From positions 83,796-147,795 of the forward strand of contig NZ_JAJNCZ010000011.1 in assembly GCF_021026345.1 (NCBI RefSeq): a DNA stretch of 64,000 nucleotides, written 5' to 3'. The notes beneath the pieces were generated by a model. That model had not been told where the DNA came from and did no database searches. It saw nothing but the letters and a program-made list of their open reading frames with translations. Below are positions 18,947 through 26,136 of this stretch, piece after piece (the first letter of the stretch is position 1; each line of letters begins with the position of its first letter). The translations under genes were made by a program, and so were the position numbers. Source of the DNA: Rhizobium sp. GN54 (GTDB lineage Bacteria; Pseudomonadota; Alphaproteobacteria; Rhizobiales; Rhizobiaceae).

Positions 18947-20437
18947 TCACTTCTCCCCCAATTTTCGGATAACTGCGGCGCGAAGCGCGGGCTGCATGAT
19001 CCCTAGGGAGCGCAGCACCGAGTCGAGTCGGTCTCCAGTGTCGTCCATGTTATCCATGCTGCGTACCAGGGTTGCAAGCGGTGCTGCGAGTTCTGCAATC
19101 TCCGTAGCTGCCGGTTGCACAAACTCTGCGCCACCCTGCTCGGCCACATCCAACCAAATACGTTCAACCGGAACGGTAAGCTCAAGGGCAGAGAGCAGTC
19201 CTTCGAGCAGCTTCGATTCGGAACCAAGCGCCTGCGCCACAGCAGAAACTGCAGGATGGTCCCGCCGTACGCGATACCGTGGTATAGCTTTGGCGCTGCG
19301 CGCCTCCCATGGCCATGCTTCCCCGTCAGCGCTGCTCCGGCGGCCTTTGCCAACCGCCCCGACACCGCGCCAGGCGAAGACCTCGCGAGCGCGCCTCCGG
19401 CAGTCTGTACCAAGACCTGCTAAGCGCCCCCGAGCCCACGCGGGCGGTCGAGCAACAGATTTTCGGATATCGATCCGCCAAGCCTCATCCATTGAGGCGG
19501 GGAGGTCTAGTGCGATGCGGGCGAGGCGGCTCGATTCCTCGCGGGTCCAAGCCCGAGCGCCCCCGAGCCCAAGCCAGCCGCCGGCCGAGACGAGACGATC
19601 GCCCCGGTAAACGTAAAATCCCTGCCGTTCGACCCAACCGCCCGGCCCACCAGCATCTTCCCATTCACGCTCGCTGGTGAACCGGTCTCGATGAGGGAGA
19701 ATATAGGGCCGTGCTGTAATGCTGCCGTCAGAACCGCGAATGATATCACGTGGCATTGCTATGGTTGCATCATGCCATCTGCAAAAGGGATCCCAGGCGG
19801 CGAGTGGGCGGCCGTTGACACTGATGGCCAGTCGCCGCGCCTCGCCGCTCAAAAAACGGTGAAAGGTCATCGCGAGATGCGCGCATATGTTAGATATCCT
19901 CTCATTAAAGGTATCGCGATCGAGGCCCCAAAAGCCACCGAGTCGGTCCATTCGACTCCAACTCACCAGAGTGCCACTGCCTGTCGACTGGAATTCGGTC
20001 GCCAACGTACCCGACGGCGATGCATCGGGCGCCGCAGCGGACCATCCCTGGCTAACGCGATCGACATCCCAGGTCAGCCGCGCGACAAAGCCTTCGCAGC
20101 GAGACGCCACGGTCAGTTCCCGACACTGCGAGAGTGAGGCGGTCTTCAATCCGAGTCCGAACCGGCCGAGATCGCCAGCCTGCCGTTGGGCGTCGGGTCC
20201 AGCACCCCCAAAGCGCATTGCCTCAACGAGTCGGTCGAAACTCATTCCGACACCATCGTCGAGAATTTCAACGAGCGGATTGCCATCGCGCCAATCTAGG
20301 TGAATGCGGACCTTTCGCGCACCAGCGGCGAGCGAATTGTCAACCAGATCAGCGAGCGCTGTCTCCGGGGAATAGCCAAGACCCCGTAGAGATTTCAGTA
20401 ATGCATACGGTGATGGCGTTATTTCGATAGTACGCAA
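18947..20437 (-). CDS. GHKL (MutL/MORC/Hsp90-type) ATPase
   Basis: The N-terminal 110 residues carry the Bergerat ATP-binding fold: ETALADLVDNS with Asn 34, EILDDGVGM at 58-65, and GRFGLGLKTAS at 91-101. The remaining 380 residues are a family-specific transducer and C-terminal region. This class was described as prokaryotic relatives of eukaryotic MORC proteins inside restriction-modification operons (Iyer, Abhiman and Aravind, 2008). It is expected to act as an ATP-gated DNA clamp. The start codon is TTG, with a strong GGAGG 7 nt upstream (20445-20449); no ATG fits as well. It is the first gene of the leftward arm, divergent from the methyltransferase operon. Confidence 0.88.
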   Translation of the reverse strand: MRTIEITPSPYALLKSLRGLGYSPETALADLVDNSLAAGARKVRIHLDWRDGNPLVEILDDGVGMSFDRLVEAMRFGGAGPDAQRQAGDLGRFGLGLKTASLSQCRELTVASRCEGFVARLTWDVDRVSQGWSAAAPDASPSGTLATEFQSTGSGTLVSWSRMDRLGGFWGLDRDTFNERISNICAHLAMTFHRFLSGEARRLAISVNGRPLAAWDPFCRWHDATIAMPRDIIRGSDGSITARPYILPHRDRFTSEREWEDAGGPGGWVERQGFYVYRGDRLVSAGGWLGLGGARAWTREESSRLARIALDLPASMDEAWRIDIRKSVARPPAWARGRLAGLGTDCRRRAREVFAWRGVGAVGKGRRSSADGEAWPWEARSAKAIPRYRVRRDHPAVSAVAQALGSESKLLEGLLSALELTVPVERIWLDVAEQGGAEFVQPAATEIAELAAPLATLVRSMDNMDDTGDRLDSVLRSLGIMQPALRAAVIRKLGEK

Positions 20438-20592
20438 CAGACAGCCTCCGGTGGCAGACGGTGGAATGCATTTATGCCGACGCGCACCAAGTCGGAAATG
20501 CTGAGAGTAAGCCCGACAGAGCGAAACTGCGATTTTCGCCCTTTGGAAGCCAGCTTGGTGACTTACTCAGATCCTGTACAACTGCGTCCTTC

Positions 20593-20622
20593 GTGGTGAA
20601 AAGTGGTGCATATTGGTGCAAT
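20593..20622. promoter_or_regulatory. Three tandem 10-bp repeats, probable operator
   Basis: GTGGTGAAAA, GTGGTGCATA and TTGGTGCAAT follow one another without a gap, giving a (G/T)TGGTG core every 10 bp. This helical-turn spacing is how ribbon-helix-helix dimers stack on DNA, and the next gene (34 nt downstream) encodes such a protein. The site lies between the two divergent arms of the island and could govern both. Confidence 0.6.
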
Positions 20623-20655
20623 CTGATGTAGCCTAGACGTCCAGGGAGTATCTCA

Positions 20656-20841
20656 ATGTTGGCAACAGGTAAGACCGTCCGCACTACAGTGTTATTGCCG
20701 GAAGGCGTTTATCGCCAAGTGCAGGCGCTGGCCGTTACCAATGATGTATCAGCTGCCTGGGTGATTCGGCAGGCAGTTCTACAATATCTTGCCACGAAAG
20801 CCGGCCAAGCCGAGCTGCCGTTTGGAAGTGATCGGTCATGA
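20656..20841 (+). CDS. Small ribbon-helix-helix-like regulator
   Basis: The 61-aa product reads KTVRTTVLLPEGVYRQVQ (strand plus first helix), then ALAVTNDVSAAWVIRQAVLQYL (turn and second helix), the order of a CopG/Arc-type fold. Such proteins bind tandem operators as dimers. It heads the methyltransferase operon and shares a 4-nt ATGA overlap with the methyltransferase gene. GGGAG lies 9 nt before the ATG. A role as controller protein that delays restriction or balances the divergent arms is inferred from position and the tandem repeats upstream. Confidence 0.65.
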   Translation: MLATGKTVRTTVLLPEGVYRQVQALAVTNDVSAAWVIRQAVLQYLATKAGQAELPFGSDRS

Positions 20842-22355
20842 GCATTGATCCGAAAGTTATCCGCCAGAAAATTCAGCGGTTAAACTCCGGCGCGCGCCCT
20901 CGTGTGCTTGATCTTTTCTCAGGCTGTGGTGGGATCTCGCTTGGTTTTCAGTCGGCGGGTTTTGAGATCGCCGCAGCGGTCGAGAATGATCCCGACGCGG
21001 CCCGCTCGCACGGACTCAACTTCCATCATGGAGAGGACCGCCATAGTATCCCACGTGACATCACCGCAACGTCGCCAGCTGCCCTTGCCACGGCGCTCGG
21101 CCTTGGCCCTGCGGCAGGCGCGTTCGATGTGATCGTGGGCGGCCCTCCCTGCCAGGCATTTGCGCGTGTCGGGCGCTCAAAACTGCGCGAGATCGCCGAA
21201 CATCCGGAGGCCTTTAGACATGATTCTCGCGCCCGGCTCTATATTGAGTATCTGACCTACGTAGAAGCTTGCGCACCGCTCGCCGTGGTGATCGAAAACG
21301 TACCGGACATGCTCAATCATGGGGGACACAACCTCGCGGCAGAGATCGGTGAGATCCTAGCGAGCAAGGATTATGTCGTTCGCTACACGCTGCTCAACGC
21401 AGCGTTCTACGGTGTGCCACAGATGCGTGAGCGGATGATTCTCATCGCAATCCGAAAAGAACTTGCGGACGATGTCGAATTTCCCGCGCCGACACACTGG
21501 ATTGAACTACCGTCCGGCTATCAGGGTTCGCGCGCTGTAGCGCTTAAACTGGCCACAGGAAGGGATCTGCTCACCGAAGCAACCGGCGGCAGCGCATACA
21601 AGGCCGCTCCGGAGGCTGTTGAAACCCTGACGCCCGCCGTCTCCACCCAACAGGCCATCGGGGATCTTCCGGAAATAATGGCGCGGGAATTACTTGCCGA
21701 AGGGGCGCTTCGGCGTGGCACGCGTCGTCTTGACGCGATGCTTCCTTATGGCGGGCATAATCAGCAGAACGACTATGTGAAGGAGATGCGAACCTGGCCC
21801 GGGTTCGAGGGTAGCTCGCATGTGCGTGACCATGTGATCCGATATCTCCCGCGCGACTATCGTATCTTTGCTGGCCTGAAGCCGGGCGATCAGTATCCTG
21901 AGGCACGTCGCTATGCGCTGAGTCTCTTCGAAGCCGAGCTCGAACGACTTCATGCCCAGGGTAAACGCCCCGAAGACGGCAGTTCCGAATGGGACGCGCT
22001 CAAGGCAGCTTTCGTGCCTCCGTACGATGCGGGGAAGTTTCCGAACAAGTGGCGCAAAATGGAAGCAATCACGCCTGCCCGCACCCTCCTCGCGCATCTC
22101 GGCAAGGATGGCTACAGTCACATTCATTACGATAGCCGGCAGGCGCGGCCGATCTCGGTACGCGAGGCAGCGCGCTTGCAGTCGTTTCCTGATGGCTTTC
22201 GCTTTGCCGGAACGATGAACCCTGCATTCCGTCAGATTGGCAACGCGGTCCCGCCGCTGCTCGCTCGCGCGATCGCTCTGACCCTGCGCAGTCAGCTTGT
22301 CCGAGGAGTGGCGACAGAGGACCTGCCGCGCGTGATAGGTGCAGGTCGCTTATGA
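20838..22355 (+). CDS. C5-cytosine DNA methyltransferase
   Basis: The 505-aa enzyme transfers a methyl group from S-adenosylmethionine to cytosine C5 in a specific DNA site. Motif I (LDLFSGCGGISLGF) is at residues 24-37, motif IV with the catalytic Cys (GGPPCQAF) at 101-108, motif VI (VIENV) at 151-155, and motif X (QIGNAVPPLLARA) near 470. About 200 residues between motifs VIII and IX hold the target-recognition domain. It is probably the self-protection enzyme of the divergent GHKL-Z1 restriction arm. It is translationally coupled on both sides by ATGA overlaps. The recognition sequence cannot be predicted here. Confidence 0.95.
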   Translation: MSIDPKVIRQKIQRLNSGARPRVLDLFSGCGGISLGFQSAGFEIAAAVENDPDAARSHGLNFHHGEDRHSIPRDITATSPAALATALGLGPAAGAFDVIVGGPPCQAFARVGRSKLREIAEHPEAFRHDSRARLYIEYLTYVEACAPLAVVIENVPDMLNHGGHNLAAEIGEILASKDYVVRYTLLNAAFYGVPQMRERMILIAIRKELADDVEFPAPTHWIELPSGYQGSRAVALKLATGRDLLTEATGGSAYKAAPEAVETLTPAVSTQQAIGDLPEIMARELLAEGALRRGTRRLDAMLPYGGHNQQNDYVKEMRTWPGFEGSSHVRDHVIRYLPRDYRIFAGLKPGDQYPEARRYALSLFEAELERLHAQGKRPEDGSSEWDALKAAFVPPYDAGKFPNKWRKMEAITPARTLLAHLGKDGYSHIHYDSRQARPISVREAARLQSFPDGFRFAGTMNPAFRQIGNAVPPLLARAIALTLRSQLVRGVATEDLPRVIGAGRL

Positions 22356-22933
22356 GCCGGCGCGAGGAGATAATCGTCGTCAGGTCACTTGCGGAATCGG
22401 ACCTGGGTCTCTTCTCGGCGCACCGCTTGAGCGCCACCAGTAAGCAGCGCGCGATCGCACTGACCACACCTGTGGCGCGAAAGCTCCTGAGCGCGCAGTT
22501 GTTTGAAAAAGGCGGCGCGGACATGGATTTGATCTGTGTCTATGGCGGCTACGGAAACCGGGAATTCAGGAATATCGGCAAAGTCGGCAAGAACTGGCGC
22601 TTGGGCGGCCGCAAGATCACAGCCAACGCTTGCGCCTTCCTCGACAGCAAGGATTTCGTGCTGCTGCGGTCCGTTGCGGGAAATGACGGCGTTCAGCCGA
22701 TCCTGATGACGTTCATCGGCCGTCAACGCGAGCGTCTTCTCCACGCAGGGATCGTTGCCAGCCTTGTCGATGAATTCCGGGACAGCGTGGCCATGGTTTC
22801 AGCAGGGTCGGATGCCTTCAACGCACTCTCAGCGGCCTTTCCTGCCGTTCCAGCTGATCTAGCGATTGGAGCGCCCCTGGCTGAGGTCGATGTCGTACCC
22901 CAGGAGCAGGCTGCTGGGAGCGATGGCCGATAG
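22352..22933 (+). CDS. Unknown protein of the methyltransferase operon
   Basis: The 193-aa product starts in a 4-nt overlap with the methyltransferase stop codon and overlaps the vsr start by 11 nt, so it is made with both. The sequence shows an alpha/beta pattern: EEIIVVRSLAESDLGLF, DLICVYGGYGNREFRNIGKVG, FVLLRSVAGNDGVQPILMTFI, then a helical C-terminus. No transmembrane segment or nuclease motif is evident. I do not recognise the family. Its place suggests a structural or specificity partner of the methyltransferase or of the nicking enzyme. Confidence 0.75.
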   Translation: MSRREEIIVVRSLAESDLGLFSAHRLSATSKQRAIALTTPVARKLLSAQLFEKGGADMDLICVYGGYGNREFRNIGKVGKNWRLGGRKITANACAFLDSKDFVLLRSVAGNDGVQPILMTFIGRQRERLLHAGIVASLVDEFRDSVAMVSAGSDAFNALSAAFPAVPADLAIGAPLAEVDVVPQEQAAGSDGR

Positions 22934-23405
22934 ACTTACCCCGGAGCAGCGCCGGCTCAATATGAGCCGCATCCGCGCGAAGAATACAGCGCCAGAATGG
23001 ACAATACGTCGGCTTCTGCACAGCCGGGGCTTTCGATACCAGCTTCATCGAACGGAGCTGCCGGGCAAGCCTGATTTAGTTCTTCCACGGTTTCGAACGG
23101 CGGTCTTTGTGCATGGCTGTTTCTGGCATGGTCACGCCTGCTCGTTGTTTCGCATGCCGGCAACTCGCACGGAGTTTTGGTCGGCGAAAATCGCTGTCAA
23201 TCGTGAGCGCGATGCCGCTGCAATGACCGCGCTCAAAGATCTCGGCTGGCGCAGCCTGTGGATTTGGGAATGCGCGCTCAAGGGCCGCGGCCGGCTGCCG
23301 GAAAGCCAGCTCGCGGAGCAAGTAACAGCCTTCTTGAACAGCGATGCCATATTTAAAGAGATTGCGGAGAACCGAATTTCACCATCAGCGGAGGAGATTT
23401 TATGA
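22923..23405 (+). CDS. vsr: Vsr-type very-short-patch-repair-like endonuclease
   Basis: The 160-aa product has the complete Vsr pattern: MSRIRAKNTAPEWTIRRLL near the N-terminus, LPGKPDLVLPRFRTAVFVHGCFWHGH with the catalytic Asp and zinc/metal-binding residues, WSAKIAVNRERD, and LGWRSLWIWEC. Classical Vsr nicks beside T:G mismatches that arise when 5-methylcytosine deaminates; in GHKL-Z1 loci Vsr-like proteins may also serve as the restriction nuclease. The ATG at 22923 overlaps the preceding gene by 11 nt and gives the family's usual length; an in-frame upstream start at 22866 would add 19 unrelated residues. Confidence 0.92.
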   Translation: MADRLTPEQRRLNMSRIRAKNTAPEWTIRRLLHSRGFRYQLHRTELPGKPDLVLPRFRTAVFVHGCFWHGHACSLFRMPATRTEFWSAKIAVNRERDAAAMTALKDLGWRSLWIWECALKGRGRLPESQLAEQVTAFLNSDAIFKEIAENRISPSAEEIL

Positions 23406-23911
23406 GTGAAGTCCTGCCGGTTCCGGCAGCAGATCCGTCGGACGCTCTTGGTGACCTGAGCGATATCGCGCTGCTTCGATTGCGCGGTAGGGTCGCGGCG
23501 GAGCTCAAGCGACGCGGGCTGGCGTCGAATGTCGGGCAGGTCGCGGAAAGCCTTGCGATTGCCCTCTATAACGCCACGCCGGGCCGTCCCAATCTTCAAT
23601 CTGCGCCGACGGGCACGCAGAACGTCGACGCCCTCTCACGGCGCGGGGACCGCTATTCGATCAAGGGCGTGCTCGATGCGCGTAAGACCGGCACTGTCTA
23701 TCCGGATCGCGATGACCCGGAAAAGCAGCTGTTCGAATATTTGCTTGTCGTGCGGATTGATTCCGATTGGCAACTGCTCGCAGTCTACGAGTTCGATTGG
23801 AAGACGTTCTGCGAGGTGCGCAGCTGGGACAGACGGATGAATGCCTGGTATGTGGGGCTTGCAGCAAAGACCCTTTCGCGAGCGACGCTGTTCACGCCCC
23901 AGCCAGAATAG
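23402..23911 (+). CDS. Unknown protein, DUF6998-like, last gene of the methyltransferase operon
   Basis: The 169-aa product overlaps the vsr stop by 4 nt. The N-terminus is helical (DIALLRLRGRVAAELKRRGL), then GQVAESLAIALY and a middle part with DALSRRGDRYSIKGV and a beta-strand-rich end (LFEYLLVVRID, LLAVYEFDWKTF). Proteins of this look, which I associate with DUF6998, occur near restriction genes and recall a reduced restriction-enzyme fold in which LVVRID...LLAVYEF replace the acidic core. That comparison is weak. No catalytic triad is visible. Function unknown. Confidence 0.6.
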   Translation: MSEVLPVPAADPSDALGDLSDIALLRLRGRVAAELKRRGLASNVGQVAESLAIALYNATPGRPNLQSAPTGTQNVDALSRRGDRYSIKGVLDARKTGTVYPDRDDPEKQLFEYLLVVRIDSDWQLLAVYEFDWKTFCEVRSWDRRMNAWYVGLAAKTLSRATLFTPQPE

Positions 23912-24009
23912 TGCTTCGCCATGAGCTTCCGAAACTCATTGCGCCTCGTAGTCCTAGCCGCGACCGAGCGACGACCTTGCGGCCTTTGTGAAGCATGTGC
24001 GGCAGGAGT

Positions 24010-24840
24010 TCAATCCGCGCTGTGAATGTCGCGAAAACTTGTGATTGCTGCGACGAGATTGGCATGAACCCAGCCGGCCTTCTCGTCACCAGTGAAAAGT
24101 CCGTCGAAGTACGTGGCATACACAGCGAAACCGAGATCGATGAGGTCATTGCTCATTCGATCCATGCGCACCACCACTTGACTACCGCCCCGGATCCACC
24201 AGAGCAGATTGATCACTATGCCCAACGCATACCGAAAGAGATAGGCCCGGCATACGACGGTTTCGTCGAGGCCCTCCCACTCGATTTCATAATGGTCTGC
24301 CAAAGTTTCCCAAATCTGCAGCGCGGCGCCGAAGATGGTGAGGATCATCTGTTCGGTGTACTTGCCGGCCGTCCTGATAATCCGAATCTCCTTATGATTG
24401 AACATTTGCTCCTGCATCTCAGGAAAAGACACGGCGATGTCCGTCGCGCCGTCGATCAACGAAGGTTGCAGTGTTCGTGCCCAGTCCCATAACGAGGTCA
24501 ATCGAGCCGCCGCCAGATCGCCCATTGGTTCGTCAGATCTTACAAGGCGAACAAGTTCGCCGATCTCGCCTTCATGTCCGTTGAAGACCAGTCGGTTCAG
24601 ATCCTCAGCGACCGCCGGATCCAAGCGCGATATATGGCCGCCGGACCGAAGGAGGATCACCTGCTCAGGATGATCGCCGACGACAGATAGCCCCAATCTC
24701 AGCCCTTCCAAGGATTGCTGCTTGTAGAGTTCGTACCACGCGAAATCCGGGAGTATAGCCAGATTGCCGCTTTCTTCCGTAAAGTAGCGGCGGAGTTCGT
24801 CCGACTGCAGCATATTGCTGTCGATCACGTAGGCTTTCAT
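24010..24840 (-). CDS. PIN-like domain protein
   Basis: The protein is 276 aa from the ATG at 24840. It begins with the PIN-like strand KAYVIDSNML (Asp 7), followed by ILPDFAWYELYK with Glu 38, and near the C-terminus has YATYFDGLFTGDEKAGW, the usual third acidic site of PIN nucleases. About 200 residues are inserted between the acidic sites, far more than in VapC toxins. A nucleic-acid-cleaving role is inferred. The HNH-like gene ends 10 nt upstream on the same strand, so the two are very likely one operon. Confidence 0.6.
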   Translation of the reverse strand: MKAYVIDSNMLQSDELRRYFTEESGNLAILPDFAWYELYKQQSLEGLRLGLSVVGDHPEQVILLRSGGHISRLDPAVAEDLNRLVFNGHEGEIGELVRLVRSDEPMGDLAAARLTSLWDWARTLQPSLIDGATDIAVSFPEMQEQMFNHKEIRIIRTAGKYTEQMILTIFGAALQIWETLADHYEIEWEGLDETVVCRAYLFRYALGIVINLLWWIRGGSQVVVRMDRMSNDLIDLGFAVYATYFDGLFTGDEKAGWVHANLVAAITSFRDIHSAD

Positions 24841-24850
24841 TACCATCTCG

Positions 24851-25678
24851 TTAAGCGCGTGCTAATGTCTCGCGCTCCCAGCGCGTCTCGGTAGCGAGAT
24901 ACTCCCATACGACAGTCTTCACCGTCACGGCATCGGACCAGTCTATAGAATAGCGGTAGCGACCCGGCTCGACCGTAATCCAGCCGCCGACCATCGCTTC
25001 CTCGTCGAGCAGTTGGACGGACATGCGACTTCCGACTTCTGGCCAGACTGAGAGTTCTGTACCGGTACCGACAGCCTCGAAGGCGTCACGCTGCTCTCGA
25101 CTCAACTGCTCCAGCGGTAGGAATGCCACGTGATCAGGCGCGTCGAGCAGCGGCTCGCCGATCTCGTGATAGGCGTGGCCCCGAGCGTTCTTTACAATGA
25201 CGCGCCGTATCTTGTTGGTGTCGGGAAAGAGGGTGAACGGCTCGAGGTTTTCGAACAAAAGAAGCTGTCCGTCCGGCCTTCTCTTCAGGGATCGGACTAC
25301 GTGCCGGTTGCTCCGCAGAATAGTCGCCGCTTCGGGATATTTCGTCGGATCGGGGTAGAGGCTTCCAGCCATAACCGCGTGAAGCACGCAGAGAAAGTAG
25401 TTCTCGTCTGGTGAGAAGCTGGAATTGCAGCGCCTACAGACGATAACCTGTGGCAGATAATCCATTTGATCCCCGGCGCCGCTGTCATAGTCAGCGCCTC
25501 GTTTTTGGAGTGTCTTCGTCAGGAGCGACTTGGTCGGAACATGGTCGCGATTGCTTTCGATGTCGGCAATTACCGCGCCACAATGGATGCACCACGCCTT
25601 CAGCCGATCGTCAGTGAAATCCTCAATTTCTCGCACCCGGCGGATCCTTCGTTGTCTGTCTTCAGGGTGGGCGATCAC
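24851..25678 (-). CDS. HNH-like nuclease protein
   Basis: The 275-aa protein has an N-terminal treble-clef arrangement: CIHCG at about residue 30, NRDHVPTKSLL near 43-53, and CRRCNSSFSPDENY near 81-94. Two CxxC pairs around a D-H core and a final Asn match the HNH/ENDO VII layout. The remaining 170 residues are beta-rich and unrecognised. It probably makes DNA breaks, alone or with the PIN-like partner whose start lies 10 nt behind its stop. The pair sits at the right edge of the restriction island. Confidence 0.6.
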   Translation of the reverse strand: MIAHPEDRQRRIRRVREIEDFTDDRLKAWCIHCGAVIADIESNRDHVPTKSLLTKTLQKRGADYDSGAGDQMDYLPQVIVCRRCNSSFSPDENYFLCVLHAVMAGSLYPDPTKYPEAATILRSNRHVVRSLKRRPDGQLLLFENLEPFTLFPDTNKIRRVIVKNARGHAYHEIGEPLLDAPDHVAFLPLEQLSREQRDAFEAVGTGTELSVWPEVGSRMSVQLLDEEAMVGGWITVEPGRYRYSIDWSDAVTVKTVVWEYLATETRWERETLARA

Positions 25679-26136
25679 TTGAACGAAGGCAAGGGCCCTC
25701 GTAAAAACCGAATGCTGCGAACCCCTTTCGGCGCATAATCAGTCACTCAATTAAGGTCGAGCCGATTGTGCCATTGATTAATTAGCGGCGAAGGACCTTT
25801 GTAATAACAAGGCCGCAGATTCAAATCCCTTCACATCAACCGATCTGATTTCGTAAGGTGTGGTCTGCAGTTCAAAGAAACATCGAAGCGAAGTGCGGGT
25901 ACCGGCGTCTTTGCGCCTCCTTCGCGGACCTTCAGCTAGACTCTGCCATCACCAAGAAGCGGCCGGCTCGTACTTTGCGACGCTGACCGCGTGGCACTCA
26001 CCGGTTCTGGCATCTTGGGGGCTGCTGGCGGAGGCTTATTACCGCCGCGCGACTCACCCCGATCAAACCTGCGACACTTGTGCCCATGAAGTCCTCACGT
26101 CATGATTGAGGTGGGCAGAAATGGGGGGTGTCTATT
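25679..26136. other. Intergenic stretch, no supported gene
   Basis: An AT-rich part at about 25740-25800 is likely to hold promoters for the flanking divergent genes. A short TTCAAATCC motif near 25820 looks like a tRNA T-loop but no cloverleaf can be built. An 81-codon frame at 25860-26105 has atypical, low-complexity residue use and was not accepted. Confidence 0.5.

Noticed and set aside
25805..25850. tRNA-like TTCAAATCC T-loop motif
   Set aside because: No paired T-stem, anticodon arm or acceptor stem could be drawn.
25860..26105. 81-codon frame before the Rad50-like gene
   Set aside because: Residue use is atypical and no ribosome-binding site or family is apparent.
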